Of a stretch of 64,000 bases of DNA, positions 37,549 through 46,364 are shown piece after piece. Location of the stretch: NCBI GenBank assembly GCA_947259275.1, contig CAMYMH010000016.1, positions 1-64,000 of the forward strand, in the 5' to 3' direction. This DNA is from an uncultured Acidimicrobiaceae bacterium (GTDB lineage: Bacteria > Actinomycetota > Acidimicrobiia > Spongiisociales > SHLN01). The notes below the pieces were generated by a model. The model saw nothing but the letters and a program-made list of their open reading frames with translations. It ran no database searches and was not told where the DNA came from. Position 1 is the first letter of the stretch. Every line of letters starts with the position of its first letter. The translations under genes and the position numbers were made by a program.

Positions 37549-38487
37549 ATGCTGATGAGCGAGTTCCAGCCCTCTTCTCTTGATGTCTCTGTGATCCTTC
37601 CCGTCTTCAATGAGCGGGGTCATCTCGACCAGGAGATCGAGCGGATCAAAGACTCGTTGAATGCCTCCGGCTACAGCTACGAGATCATCGTGGTGGACGA
37701 TGGCTCTTCGGACGGCTCGAGCGAGCGCCTGCGGGAGATCGATGGTATTCGTCTCATCCAGTTCCAGACGAATCGTGGCTCGGGTTCTGCTCGCAAGTAC
37801 GGCACGCTATCGGCGGTCGGACGGGTGGTGGTGTGGACCGACGTGGACATGACCTATCCGAACGACGAGATCCCCCGGCTGGTCAAGGAGCTCGACGGGG
37901 GCTGGGACCACGTCGTCGGGGCCCGCACCTCCGAACAGGGCACGCTCAAGCTTCTTCGGGCGCCCGCCAAGTGGTTCATCCGCAAGCTCGCCGGCTACCT
38001 GGTTGATTTCAATGTCCCCGACCTCAACAGCGGGTTGCGGGCGTTCCGGCGTTCGGTCGCCCATCAATACCTCTACCTGCTGCCGCGCGGTTTCTCCTGC
38101 GTCACCACGCTCACGCTGGCATTCCTCAACAACGGTTACTCGATCAAATACATCCCGATCGACTATTACCCAAGAGCGGGGGAGTCCAAGTTCCACTGGT
38201 GGAAGGACACCCGCCGCTACATGCTGCAGGTCATTCGGATGATGCTCATGTACAACCCACTCCGGGTCTTCATGCCGCCGGCCGTTCTGATCCTGCTGAT
38301 GGGTGCTGCCAAAGTGATCTATGACATCATCGACAAGGACTGGCGCCTCGGTACGAACACCTTGGCACTGCTCGGCTTGGGCTTCACTCTCGCCATCGTC
38401 GGGATGATCGCCGACCTCATGGTCAGCCTCAACAAGCGACGGGATTATGAGATGCCGGCTACCAGCAACACACCATCCAGCCACTGA
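37549..38487 (+). CDS. family 2 glycosyltransferase, dolichol-/polyprenyl-phosphate type
   Basis: This protein of about 312 residues has a GT-A domain (VSVILPVFNERGHLDQEIE, IIVVDDGSSDGS, and a D-x-D in WTDVDMTYPNDE) and two C-terminal membrane segments (VFMPPAVLILLMGAAKVIY and TLALLGLGFTLAIVGMIADL). This layout fits enzymes such as DPM1/ArnC/GtrB that load a sugar onto a polyprenyl phosphate for use outside. The start is the ATG at 37549 or 37555. It heads the glycan gene run, 18 bases before the next gene. Confidence 0.85.
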   Translation: MLMSEFQPSSLDVSVILPVFNERGHLDQEIERIKDSLNASGYSYEIIVVDDGSSDGSSERLREIDGIRLIQFQTNRGSGSARKYGTLSAVGRVVVWTDVDMTYPNDEIPRLVKELDGGWDHVVGARTSEQGTLKLLRAPAKWFIRKLAGYLVDFNVPDLNSGLRAFRRSVAHQYLYLLPRGFSCVTTLTLAFLNNGYSIKYIPIDYYPRAGESKFHWWKDTRRYMLQVIRMMLMYNPLRVFMPPAVLILLMGAAKVIYDIIDKDWRLGTNTLALLGLGFTLAIVGMIADLMVSLNKRRDYEMPATSNTPSSH

Positions 38488-38505
38488 GCTGGACCGACCT
38501 GATCT

Positions 38506-39717
38506 ATGCGAATACTCATCACAACGAGTACCTTCCCGGTTGCCCTCACCGATGGAGGGCCCCGGTTCGTATTCGACCTCGCCAAAGCGCTTTCCTCCCA
38601 GGATGAGGTTGAGGTGCTGGCGCCGCACGCGGCCGGCGCCGCCACCTCCGAAAAATGGGAGGGCGTGTCGATTCGGCGGTTCCGGTACTTCTGGCCCAGC
38701 CGGCTGCAGCGGCTCGCCTACGGAGGGGGCATGCGGGAGAACCTGCGGGCCTCCTGGCTGGCGACCCTTCAGGTCCCTTTTCTTTTGATTGCCGAAACCT
38801 CAGCGATCCGGTGGCGGACCGGCAGGAACCGCGTCGAGGTCGTCAACAGCCACTGGATGGTCCCACAAGGCCTCACCTCGGCGTGGGCAAGAGGGCGCCG
38901 GCCGAGATTCCGCCATGTGCTTCACATCCATGCTGCCGACATCTATTTGCTGGCCCGAATTCCCTTCGGTGCCGTGGTGGCGCGTTTCGTGTTGCGCCGA
39001 GCCGACGCCGTGCTGGCCGACGGCAGTCACGTCCGGGATGCGCTCGACGAGCTGGTTGGGTACTCGACCGGGGCGGTCCTGGAGCCGATGGGCGCATGGG
39101 TGGATGCATTCGATACTCCCGCCGAACAGATCACGACCCGATTCGGGTCCGGGTACCTGGTCTTTGTCGGACGCCTGGTCGAGAAGAAGGGGGTCACCTA
39201 TCTCATCGAGGCGATGGACGAAATACGTCGACGGTATCCCGGTCTCGGGCTCATCATCATTGGCTCGGGGCCGCTCCAATCCGGGCTGGAGGGCGAGGTG
39301 GGCCGTCGAGGCTTGGAAGATGTCGTCGAGTTCGCCGGCGCCAAACCACACGACCAGGTCATTCGCTATCTGCAGGGAGCCCGACTGGCGGTCGTCCCGT
39401 CGGTAATCGACTCACGGGGAGAAACCGAAGGAATGCCGACCGTGGTGATTGAGATGATGGCGGCCGGACTGCCGGTGGTGGGGAGTGACGTCGACGGCAT
39501 CCCCGACGTCATCGAACACGGACGAAACGGCTGGTTGGCGCGTCCAGCCGATTCCGCCGACCTTGCCGAAACAATCGCCCTGGCTCTCGAAAGCAAGGAT
39601 CCGAGCGTCCCCGCCTCGGCCAGAGAGACCGCGGTCGAGCACGATTGGGCCGAGATTGCCGTTCGGTACCTCTCCCATCTCCGGGCCTCGTCGAACGATA
39701 CGGACCGGGGACCCTGA
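38506..39717 (+). CDS. family 4 glycosyltransferase
   Basis: This 403-residue GT-B enzyme begins with a Rossmann strand (RILITTSTFPVALTDGGPRFV). The C-terminal half has LVFVGRLVEKKGVTYLIEAM, the donor-site E-x7-E pattern in ETEGMPTVVIEMMAAGLPVVGSDVDGIPDVI and the family order of GT4. It probably adds a hexose to a lipid-linked glycan on the cytoplasmic face. Its stop shares one base with the ATG of the methyltransferase gene. Confidence 0.88.
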   Translation: MRILITTSTFPVALTDGGPRFVFDLAKALSSQDEVEVLAPHAAGAATSEKWEGVSIRRFRYFWPSRLQRLAYGGGMRENLRASWLATLQVPFLLIAETSAIRWRTGRNRVEVVNSHWMVPQGLTSAWARGRRPRFRHVLHIHAADIYLLARIPFGAVVARFVLRRADAVLADGSHVRDALDELVGYSTGAVLEPMGAWVDAFDTPAEQITTRFGSGYLVFVGRLVEKKGVTYLIEAMDEIRRRYPGLGLIIIGSGPLQSGLEGEVGRRGLEDVVEFAGAKPHDQVIRYLQGARLAVVPSVIDSRGETEGMPTVVIEMMAAGLPVVGSDVDGIPDVIEHGRNGWLARPADSADLAETIALALESKDPSVPASARETAVEHDWAEIAVRYLSHLRASSNDTDRGP

Positions 39718-40433
39718 TGGGGTTCGCCGAGCGCCGCCAGCGGGTTGAGCATCGCTTGAATGCCACCCGCTCCGGCCAATCGCTTTCGCTGGCACGGCGA
39801 AGATTATTCGACGCCATTGCCTCGGCCGTTGTCCGATTTGTCGGCGGCGACTGCCTCGACTGCGGGGCCGGACTCTCCCCTTACAACGACATCCTCGAAT
39901 CGGTGGCGGAGAAGGTGACCGTCGTGGATATCGAGGACCGCTCCGGGAGCGTCGACCACATCGCCGACATTCAGCATATGCCCGAGATCGCCGACCGGTC
40001 ATTCGAAAGTGTCTTGTGCACCCAGGTACTTGAGCACGTGCCACAGCCCGGCCGGGCGATGGCTGAGCTGGCGAGAGCTCTCAAGCCGGGAGGGCATCTC
40101 ATCGTGAGCGTCCCCCATCTGTCCGCGATTCACGAGGCGCCGAGCGACTACTACCGATATACCGAATACGGGCTCCGGGAGCTGGCCGAAGCGTCGGGGC
40201 TTGACGTGGTCGAGATCCAGGCAACCGGAGGGCTCATCAGTTTCATCGCCCACGGCCTGAGTGTGGCGTTCATGACGACAGTCGGGTCTCTCCCCGGGCT
40301 GTTCCACCCCGTTAGATTGGTCAACTACGCTCTGCTCGTCCGGATCGCCGACCCGTTCGATCGATGGTTCGGGATGTCCCGACGTTATCCATGCGACTAC
40401 GTGCTCGTCGCTCACAAACGGGTGGCGGCGTGA
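39717..40433 (+). CDS. class I SAM-dependent methyltransferase
   Basis: This 238-residue protein has the SAM-binding strand CLDCGAGLSPYNDIL, the acidic ribose loop VVDIEDRSG, a D-x-S-F-E-S-V-L-C-T-Q-V-L-E-H-V motif and KPGGHLIVSVPHLS. It resembles methyltransferase type 11 proteins seen in polysaccharide clusters, likely methylating a sugar or lipid carrier intermediate. The ATG at 39717 overlaps the preceding stop by one base, and its stop overlaps the next GTG by 4. Confidence 0.82.
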   Translation: MGFAERRQRVEHRLNATRSGQSLSLARRRLFDAIASAVVRFVGGDCLDCGAGLSPYNDILESVAEKVTVVDIEDRSGSVDHIADIQHMPEIADRSFESVLCTQVLEHVPQPGRAMAELARALKPGGHLIVSVPHLSAIHEAPSDYYRYTEYGLRELAEASGLDVVEIQATGGLISFIAHGLSVAFMTTVGSLPGLFHPVRLVNYALLVRIADPFDRWFGMSRRYPCDYVLVAHKRVAA

Positions 40434-41560
40434 GGATCCTGCAAGTGGTCTCCTACTTCCCGCCCGATCGCGTCGGCGGAGTCGGCGAGGTTGCTGCCCA
40501 CCTTCATGCGGGGCTTGTGGCTCAAGGGCACGACTCGAAGGTGCTCACCACCGGGCACACCCGCTCCGACCAACGGGTGACCCGCGTCGGCCGATCGCCG
40601 GCGACGTTCGGCCTCAGCTCATTGCGCCGCTGGAAGCTGGCAGCCGATTTCGACGTCATCCATGCCCATCACGGAGAAGCGCTGCCGTTCCTTGCCATCG
40701 CCCGGCTTCGTCGCTCCCGCCCCCGGATTCTCGTGACGATGCATGTCGACAATCGTAAGTTGGGTGACTCCTATCGCCCGGTCGTAGTGGACGGCGAGCG
40801 GATCGGTGGTGGCTGGGGCGCTTGGGTTCAACGCCGCGTGAAATCGCGTCTCAAGGCACTGCTCGACAGTGTGGCGATGTCGCTGGCCGACGAGGTCACG
40901 TTCATTTCGAGAAGTACCGCCGTTGATGTCCTCGGCGGCCGAGGTCGAGACGCGATCGTCATCTACAACGGACTCCCGGAGCGCAATGCCACCTCGGACC
41001 AGGCCGACGTCGAGCCGGTTGAGCTCTTGTACGTGGGCACGGCCGGGATTCGCAAACGCACCGATCTCCTTCCGGCTGTTCTCACCGCCGTCCGTCGCCG
41101 ACACCGGACGGCCCGGTTGCGAATCGTCGGGTTCGATCTCGAGGACCAACCACACCTAGCCGGCAAGCTAGCCGAAGCCGGTTTCCGCGACCGCGTCATT
41201 TGTGAGGGCGCGATGACGTCCGATCGAGTGGAGCCCTTCTATCGGGCTGCGAGCGTGCTCGTGGTCCCCTCCGCGTACGAAGGCCTTCCGATGGTCATCA
41301 TGGAGGCCTTTCGGGCCGGCCTGCCAGTGGTAGCCACCGATGTCGGCGGCGCCTCGGAGATCATCGAAGAGGGCGTTAACGGATTCCTGGTTCACCTCGA
41401 CGACCCGGATGCGATGGGGAAGCGGTGCGCCGAGATAGTTGCCGACCCTGACTCTGTCGGGATGGGGTTGGCGGCCCGGCGCACTGCGGATGGTTTCACG
41501 ACCGCTCGTCAGCTCGACGCATACGTCTTCGTCTATCGAGAACTGGTGCCGCTCCGATGA
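40430..41560 (+). CDS. family 4 glycosyltransferase
   Basis: This 376-residue GT-B enzyme has the N-terminal acceptor domain ILQVVSYFPPDRVGGVGEVAAHL and the C-terminal ELLYVGTAGIRKRTDLLPAVL, with the E-x7-E donor site in SAYEGLPMVIMEAFRAGLPVVATDVGGASEII. It starts at a GTG overlapping the previous stop, and its own stop overlaps the FkbM gene by 4 bases. The unusual Y-V-G-T-A-G-I-R-K-R in place of V-G-R-L-x-x-x-K-G is within family variation. Confidence 0.87.
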   Translation: MRILQVVSYFPPDRVGGVGEVAAHLHAGLVAQGHDSKVLTTGHTRSDQRVTRVGRSPATFGLSSLRRWKLAADFDVIHAHHGEALPFLAIARLRRSRPRILVTMHVDNRKLGDSYRPVVVDGERIGGGWGAWVQRRVKSRLKALLDSVAMSLADEVTFISRSTAVDVLGGRGRDAIVIYNGLPERNATSDQADVEPVELLYVGTAGIRKRTDLLPAVLTAVRRRHRTARLRIVGFDLEDQPHLAGKLAEAGFRDRVICEGAMTSDRVEPFYRAASVLVVPSAYEGLPMVIMEAFRAGLPVVATDVGGASEIIEEGVNGFLVHLDDPDAMGKRCAEIVADPDSVGMGLAARRTADGFTTARQLDAYVFVYRELVPLR

Positions 41561-42429
41561 TCCCGATTCGAGAACACCTCGCCGACTCACGTGCCTTCCG
41601 GTCGATGATGCATGTGCTCTTTCGCCGACGCGGCTCGAGAGCGGTTGCCCATTTCCTGCGAGGACACCTGGTTCAGGACCGCACGATCCTCATCGACGAC
41701 TTCGATGGGGACATTCGCATCTTCTGCCATTTGAACGAGCACATGGGGAGCCAGCTTTTCTGGCATGGGTCCTATTCGAGCGGTCAGCTGTCCGTTCTCG
41801 ATGGAATCCTCCGGGATGGCATGACGTTCGTCGACGTCGGTGCGAACCAGGGCGAGTTTTCGCTCTTCGCTGCCAAGCGCCTTCCTCATGGCCGGGTGAT
41901 CGCATTCGAGCCGATGACTGAGATGTTCGAGCGTCTCAATCGGAACGTGGAGGTGAATGGCTTCCAGACGGTTCAGACCGTCAAACAGGGCCTGTGGTCC
42001 GAGCCGAGCCGGCACGAGTTGTACTGGAGCGACGAGCGGTTCTCCGATGGCAGTTTCCATGAGGGGCTCGGGACGGTCTTCCCCTCGGCCGCACGATCCA
42101 CACCGGTTGAGGAGATCGAGTGTACGAGCCTGGATGAGTTCGTCGAGGCCAATCAGATTCGGGCAATTGACGTCGTGAAGATCGATGTGGAGGGCTCCGA
42201 GTTGCACGTGCTTTCGGGTGCAAGCGAAGCCCTTGCCAGATTTCGGCCAGTGCTCATCATGGAGGCAGATCGCACGGCGGCTGCCGATGCCGGCATCGGA
42301 TTGGATCCGCTGCTCGATTTCGTGGAATCTCGATACTCCGTCGAGGTCATCTCTCGGAACGGGGGAACCCAGCCGATGGCGCGAACCGAGCTCGGTTCAC
42401 ACCAGAACCTCCTGTGTCGGCCGAAATGA
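41557..42429 (+). CDS. FkbM-family methyltransferase
   Basis: This 290-residue methyltransferase shows FkbM signatures: M-T-F-V-D-V-G-A-N-Q-G-E-F-S-L (SAM site), VIAFEPMTEMFERLNRNVEVN, a middle C-T-S-L-D-E-F-V and VVKIDVEGSELHVLSGASEAL. FkbM enzymes O-methylate sugars or macrolides. Here it probably caps or decorates a surface polysaccharide. It has 4-base overlaps on both sides. Confidence 0.88.
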   Translation: MIPIREHLADSRAFRSMMHVLFRRRGSRAVAHFLRGHLVQDRTILIDDFDGDIRIFCHLNEHMGSQLFWHGSYSSGQLSVLDGILRDGMTFVDVGANQGEFSLFAAKRLPHGRVIAFEPMTEMFERLNRNVEVNGFQTVQTVKQGLWSEPSRHELYWSDERFSDGSFHEGLGTVFPSAARSTPVEEIECTSLDEFVEANQIRAIDVVKIDVEGSELHVLSGASEALARFRPVLIMEADRTAAADAGIGLDPLLDFVESRYSVEVISRNGGTQPMARTELGSHQNLLCRPK

Positions 42430-43574
42430 GGCTGGTCTTGCTCGTCCCGTCCCTCACCGGCGGGGGAGCCGAGCGTGTAGCTGGGTCCCTCGGTGAGGGC
42501 TTCCTCGCCGCCGGTCACGAGGTCACCCTCATCACGACCACGTCGCGGCCCGATTTCTACGACCTCGCTCCGGGAATCACCCGTGTTCGGCTCGACCTGA
42601 CAGGAGCACGAGCGGGGCACGGCCTTGGATGGAGAAACGTCGCTCGGACGGCATTTCGTCTGCCGGGGTCACTCAGGCGGCTGCGGTCGGTGGTGGACGA
42701 GGATGATCCCGACGTAGTGATCGCATTCATGGAGCACTTGAACGTCCTGGCCCTTGCCATCTTCGGCCGGAAGAGGCCGGTCGTAGTGACCGAGCACACG
42801 GACCCCCGTCGCCGGCGCCTCGGCGGGATCTGGCGGGTCCTCCGCCGGTTGCTCTATCCACGAGCGGCCTGCCTCGTGAGCGTCAGCGACGGTGTCGATG
42901 AGGCGTTCTCTTGGGTGGCGCCGGAACTGCGACGGGTCATCTACAACCCGCTGCCGGCCGAAATCCCCGTGGACCGGGCTGGAGCCGGCTCGCCGGTGGC
43001 AGGCGATCCGTTCCTATGCGCCATGGGCAGGCTCGACCGCGAGAAGGGGTTCGACTTGCTATTGGAAGCATTCGATCTGATAGCGGCCACCCATTCCGAA
43101 TGGAAGCTGGTGATCATCGGTGAGGGCGGCGAGCGTCCGGCGTTGGAGCGACAAGTACGGGACTTGGGCCTGAGCGGCCGGGTCACGCTGACCGGATCCC
43201 TCGCCGACCCGTTCGACATACTCGTCCGCAGCGCATTCTTTGTGCTGTCGTCGCGTCGGGAGGGTTTCGGAAATGCCCTTGTCGAGGCACTTGCCTGTGG
43301 GGTGCCGGTCGTTAGCTTTGACTGCCGATCCGGACCGTCCGAGATCGTTGAGCACGGACACAACGGTTGGTTGGTCGAGGCTGAGAACACACGCGCGCTC
43401 GCCAAGGCCATCGACCAGATGATCGCCGATGAGGAATCGAGATCGGCCATGGCCGCAGCTTCCCGAGCGTCTGTACAACACCTCCAACTCGAATCGGTGG
43501 TTGCCCGTTGGGAACAAGAGGTGTTCTCACACATTACCGGCGGCACTCATTCCCGCGATGACGGAGCAAGCTGA
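42426..43574 (+). CDS. family 4 glycosyltransferase
   Basis: This 382-residue GT-B enzyme opens with VLLVPSLTGGGAERVAGSLGEGF, the GT4 subgroup typical of capsule and exopolysaccharide clusters. The donor half has LCAMGRLDREKGFDLLLEAF and the motif SSRREGFGNALVEALACGVPVVSFDCRSGPSEIVEHG. The ATG at 42426 overlaps the FkbM stop by 4 bases, and its stop shares one base with the flippase ATG. Confidence 0.9.
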   Translation: MRLVLLVPSLTGGGAERVAGSLGEGFLAAGHEVTLITTTSRPDFYDLAPGITRVRLDLTGARAGHGLGWRNVARTAFRLPGSLRRLRSVVDEDDPDVVIAFMEHLNVLALAIFGRKRPVVVTEHTDPRRRRLGGIWRVLRRLLYPRAACLVSVSDGVDEAFSWVAPELRRVIYNPLPAEIPVDRAGAGSPVAGDPFLCAMGRLDREKGFDLLLEAFDLIAATHSEWKLVIIGEGGERPALERQVRDLGLSGRVTLTGSLADPFDILVRSAFFVLSSRREGFGNALVEALACGVPVVSFDCRSGPSEIVEHGHNGWLVEAENTRALAKAIDQMIADEESRSAMAAASRASVQHLQLESVVARWEQEVFSHITGGTHSRDDGAS

Positions 43575-45067
43575 TGATTGACCGTTCGGCCGGCGACGAT
43601 ACCATAGACCGGGCCGTCCGCAGCTTGTCGAAGATGACGCTCGGGAGAGTTGCGGTGCAGGCAATCCTGGTCGTGTCCGCCCTGGTTGTCCCCAGTGTTC
43701 TGGAACTGGAGGCGTTCGGGCGATACGCGGCGATCATGTCGCTCGTGGCGATCTTGGAAGTTGTTTCGTCGGGGGGTCTTCATCTGGCTGAGATCCGTTT
43801 CCTGGCCCCCGCCTGGAGACGGCCTGATCGTGACCCGGCGGTGACGCTCGGGTCGTCCATCTGGACGGCCCGGCTCGGGTTTTCAGTCGGGGTAGGTCTG
43901 ATCGGGCTTGGCTGGATGTCGTTTTCGTCGACCCTCGGGCCCGTCTCGGTGCTCGTTGTAGCAGCTGCTCTCGTGATCACGATCCGTTCGGCGCTTGAGG
44001 CGACCCGTCAGCTCTTTCTATCGCTTGGCCTGGTTGGGAGGCTGGTGTTGTTCGAGGTCGCGCGTGCGGCGGGGACCCTGGTCGTGGTCGTGACGACTTA
44101 CTCGGTCTTCGGTCTCACGGCGGTCTTTGTTTGGCTGGCCATTGTGCTCGGCTTCCTGCTGGTCGCGGCGATTGTGACATTGCGGGCTGTGGCGCCCTTC
44201 TCGATTCGTCGTTTCCGGTGGTCGGCGTTGAAACCCACCATTGGGTTCGGGGCCCTGACGCTGGTGGGGGTTGTCGCCTGGATCATCCAGGCACATTTCG
44301 CCGTGTACGCCGTCGCAAACTGGGTCTCCCTCGAGCAGGCTGCGGTCGTTGGTCTGACGGTGCAGGTATACGTGATGGCTCAGAGCCTGATCATCTCCCC
44401 ATGGGCGTCTCTGACTCCGATCATGGCCGAGCTGGACGCGTCCGGACAGGTGAATCGACTTCGTGAATGGGGCAGCGTGATGATGCGTTGGGGGACCGGC
44501 ATTGGCGTGAGTGCGGCTTTGGTTTGGGCTTTGCTCGGTGACGAGGTGCTCAGGCTGCTCCCTGCCGCGTTCGCGCCCGTCCACGAGAGCGGGACGATCA
44601 TGATGGCGGCAGTCGTGGTCCTGAGCGGAGCTGTTTCCCTCAACAATCTCTTGTACGTGAGCGGGTTCGCAGGAGTTGGATCCGCTAACGCGGTGCTGTT
44701 CGCAGTCGCCACAATGGTCGGCATCGCCCTGGTGCTGGCCAACGAAGGAGCGTCGATTGCTTCCGACCTTGCCTGGGTATACGTCGGCTCTGCGGGACTC
44801 TTCTTCCTCGGAGCCTATTTCGGTCTCGTGGTCCGCACCGGTATGTGGCTCCCGCTGCGTCGAACAATACTGTTGGGCCTTCCGGTGGCGGCGGCGTGGC
44901 CGGCCGTGGCCTGGGACGCCCCGCTGGTGGCGGAATTGGTCGTCATCGTTGTGGGTGTCGCGGCCTATTGGCTGGGTACGACCCGCCTCGGGTTGATCCC
45001 GGTGGCCGAGTTTCGACGGCTCCGACGAGCCGCAAGACCCGACCTCACGTCACCGTCGGGTTTGTGA
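43574..45067 (+). CDS. polysaccharide flippase (Wzx/MVF-like)
   Basis: This 497-residue membrane protein has about 12 to 14 hydrophobic segments arranged as in oligosaccharide flippases (SLSKMTLGRVAVQAILVVSALVVPSVLELEAFGRYAAIMSL at the start is characteristic of Wzx/PST exporters). It would move a polyprenyl-linked glycan across the membrane, completing the operon of the genes from 37549. No Wzy polymerase is obvious in the run, but one of the nearby GT-C-like proteins might act outside. Its last 23 bases overlap, convergently, the end of the next gene. Confidence 0.85.
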   Translation: MIDRSAGDDTIDRAVRSLSKMTLGRVAVQAILVVSALVVPSVLELEAFGRYAAIMSLVAILEVVSSGGLHLAEIRFLAPAWRRPDRDPAVTLGSSIWTARLGFSVGVGLIGLGWMSFSSTLGPVSVLVVAAALVITIRSALEATRQLFLSLGLVGRLVLFEVARAAGTLVVVVTTYSVFGLTAVFVWLAIVLGFLLVAAIVTLRAVAPFSIRRFRWSALKPTIGFGALTLVGVVAWIIQAHFAVYAVANWVSLEQAAVVGLTVQVYVMAQSLIISPWASLTPIMAELDASGQVNRLREWGSVMMRWGTGIGVSAALVWALLGDEVLRLLPAAFAPVHESGTIMMAAVVVLSGAVSLNNLLYVSGFAGVGSANAVLFAVATMVGIALVLANEGASIASDLAWVYVGSAGLFFLGAYFGLVVRTGMWLPLRRTILLGLPVAAAWPAVAWDAPLVAELVVIVVGVAAYWLGTTRLGLIPVAEFRRLRRAARPDLTSPSGL

Positions 45068-46241
45068 ATTCGATCCAAATGGCCACGAACTGGACGACGA
45101 CCGAGATCACTACCGAGTAGGCGAACGCCCGCCGCCACCCGGACGATGCCCGGTCGAACCATGCCCGCCATGAGAGGTAGAGCAGTGGCGCGAGGACGGT
45201 CAGCATTTCGAGCGGGTAGCGGTAGTTGAATTCGGCCCCGCCCCAGAATCGATTGAGGCGCAGATGGATGAGCATGTAGACGATCCCTCCGAGAGCGCTT
45301 GCCTTCACCCACATTGGCGCCCTCCTCCAACCCGCTCGCAGCCCGGGCACGGTGAACAACAGGAAGGGTGAGAACACGAACACGCTGTAGCGGGGGTGGA
45401 GGAACATGCCGAAGATGTCGCCGAGGTAGCCGAGCACGCTCTGATTCCGGGCTCGCTCGACGAACGTCTCGCCATAACTGGCCGGGACCGGCGACCATGT
45501 ATTGAGCACCAGCCGGTTGTACGTCATGAGCACCGCCAACCCGGCGACGGCCCCAAGCCCGCCCAGGATGACGGGCCGCCAGGATCGGGTCAGCCAGCCG
45601 TACACCACGCCGGTCACCGCCGCGATGACGGCCGTGATCGGCCGGATCAGCAAGGCTGCACCATGGGCCACACCCGCCGCCAAGAACCGATTGCCGGCCA
45701 GGGCGAGCAGCCCGAGGGCCAGGAAGAGTTGGGCGGGCCCGTGAGACCATAGCTCGTTGGCCGATACCGACCAGGTTGAGGTCCCGAGCCCGAACACGAC
45801 GGCGGCGGCGACGGCTGGGCCGGGGGCGGCAACCCGCCGCAACGCCAGATGAAGGATGCCGACCGCGCCCGCACTCAGAGCGGCGGCGGTGGCGGTGGCG
45901 GGGAGCATGCTGGGGACCGACCCGGCAAATGACTGGCGCCCGAACAACCAGTAGAGCGGCGTTGCCACCCAGGACACGCCCGGGGGCCGATTGCTGAGGA
46001 ACCGGCCATCGACGTCAATCACCCACGGAAGGTCGGCGAATTGCGAGAGGTCGAGGTCACCGAACTGGGTGAGCCGCCACGCCGGCAGCGCCGCCGCCAC
46101 CGCATCCACGCCTTGCTCGAGGTTGGCCCGGTCCATGGTCAGGAGGTACACGGCCAGCAGCGGGACGAACACGACCAGAAAGGTCTTCCAGGCCGGGGTC
46201 TTCGCCAGACGTTGGTCGGCTCGGGTTAGCAGGGCTTCCAT
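45045..46241 (-). CDS. polytopic membrane protein, GT-C-like (paralogue A)
   Basis: This 398-residue protein has about 10 membrane segments. After the first segment it has an outside loop with F-G-D-L-D-L-S-Q-F and S-N-R-P-P-G-V-S-W, like PMT/ArnT-type GT-C proteins that take sugars from polyprenyl phosphates. I chose the ATG at 46241 rather than the TTG at 46247 because it makes the protein the same length as paralogue B (47401-48597), with N-termini that align without gaps. The two proteins are roughly 60% identical by eye. The function is inferred from topology and context only. Confidence 0.72.
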   Translation of the reverse strand: MEALLTRADQRLAKTPAWKTFLVVFVPLLAVYLLTMDRANLEQGVDAVAAALPAWRLTQFGDLDLSQFADLPWVIDVDGRFLSNRPPGVSWVATPLYWLFGRQSFAGSVPSMLPATATAAALSAGAVGILHLALRRVAAPGPAVAAAVVFGLGTSTWSVSANELWSHGPAQLFLALGLLALAGNRFLAAGVAHGAALLIRPITAVIAAVTGVVYGWLTRSWRPVILGGLGAVAGLAVLMTYNRLVLNTWSPVPASYGETFVERARNQSVLGYLGDIFGMFLHPRYSVFVFSPFLLFTVPGLRAGWRRAPMWVKASALGGIVYMLIHLRLNRFWGGAEFNYRYPLEMLTVLAPLLYLSWRAWFDRASSGWRRAFAYSVVISVVVQFVAIWIEFTNPTVT

Positions 46242-46364
46242 CGACAACTCATCGGCCGGTGTGACCTCCCGGTGTAGCGGCGCAAAGCAACAATCGTATG
46301 GCGAGTGGGCCTACCGTAGAGGCCCGGTGGCTTCACGACCTTGTTTTCCGAGTTAGCGGCGCAC

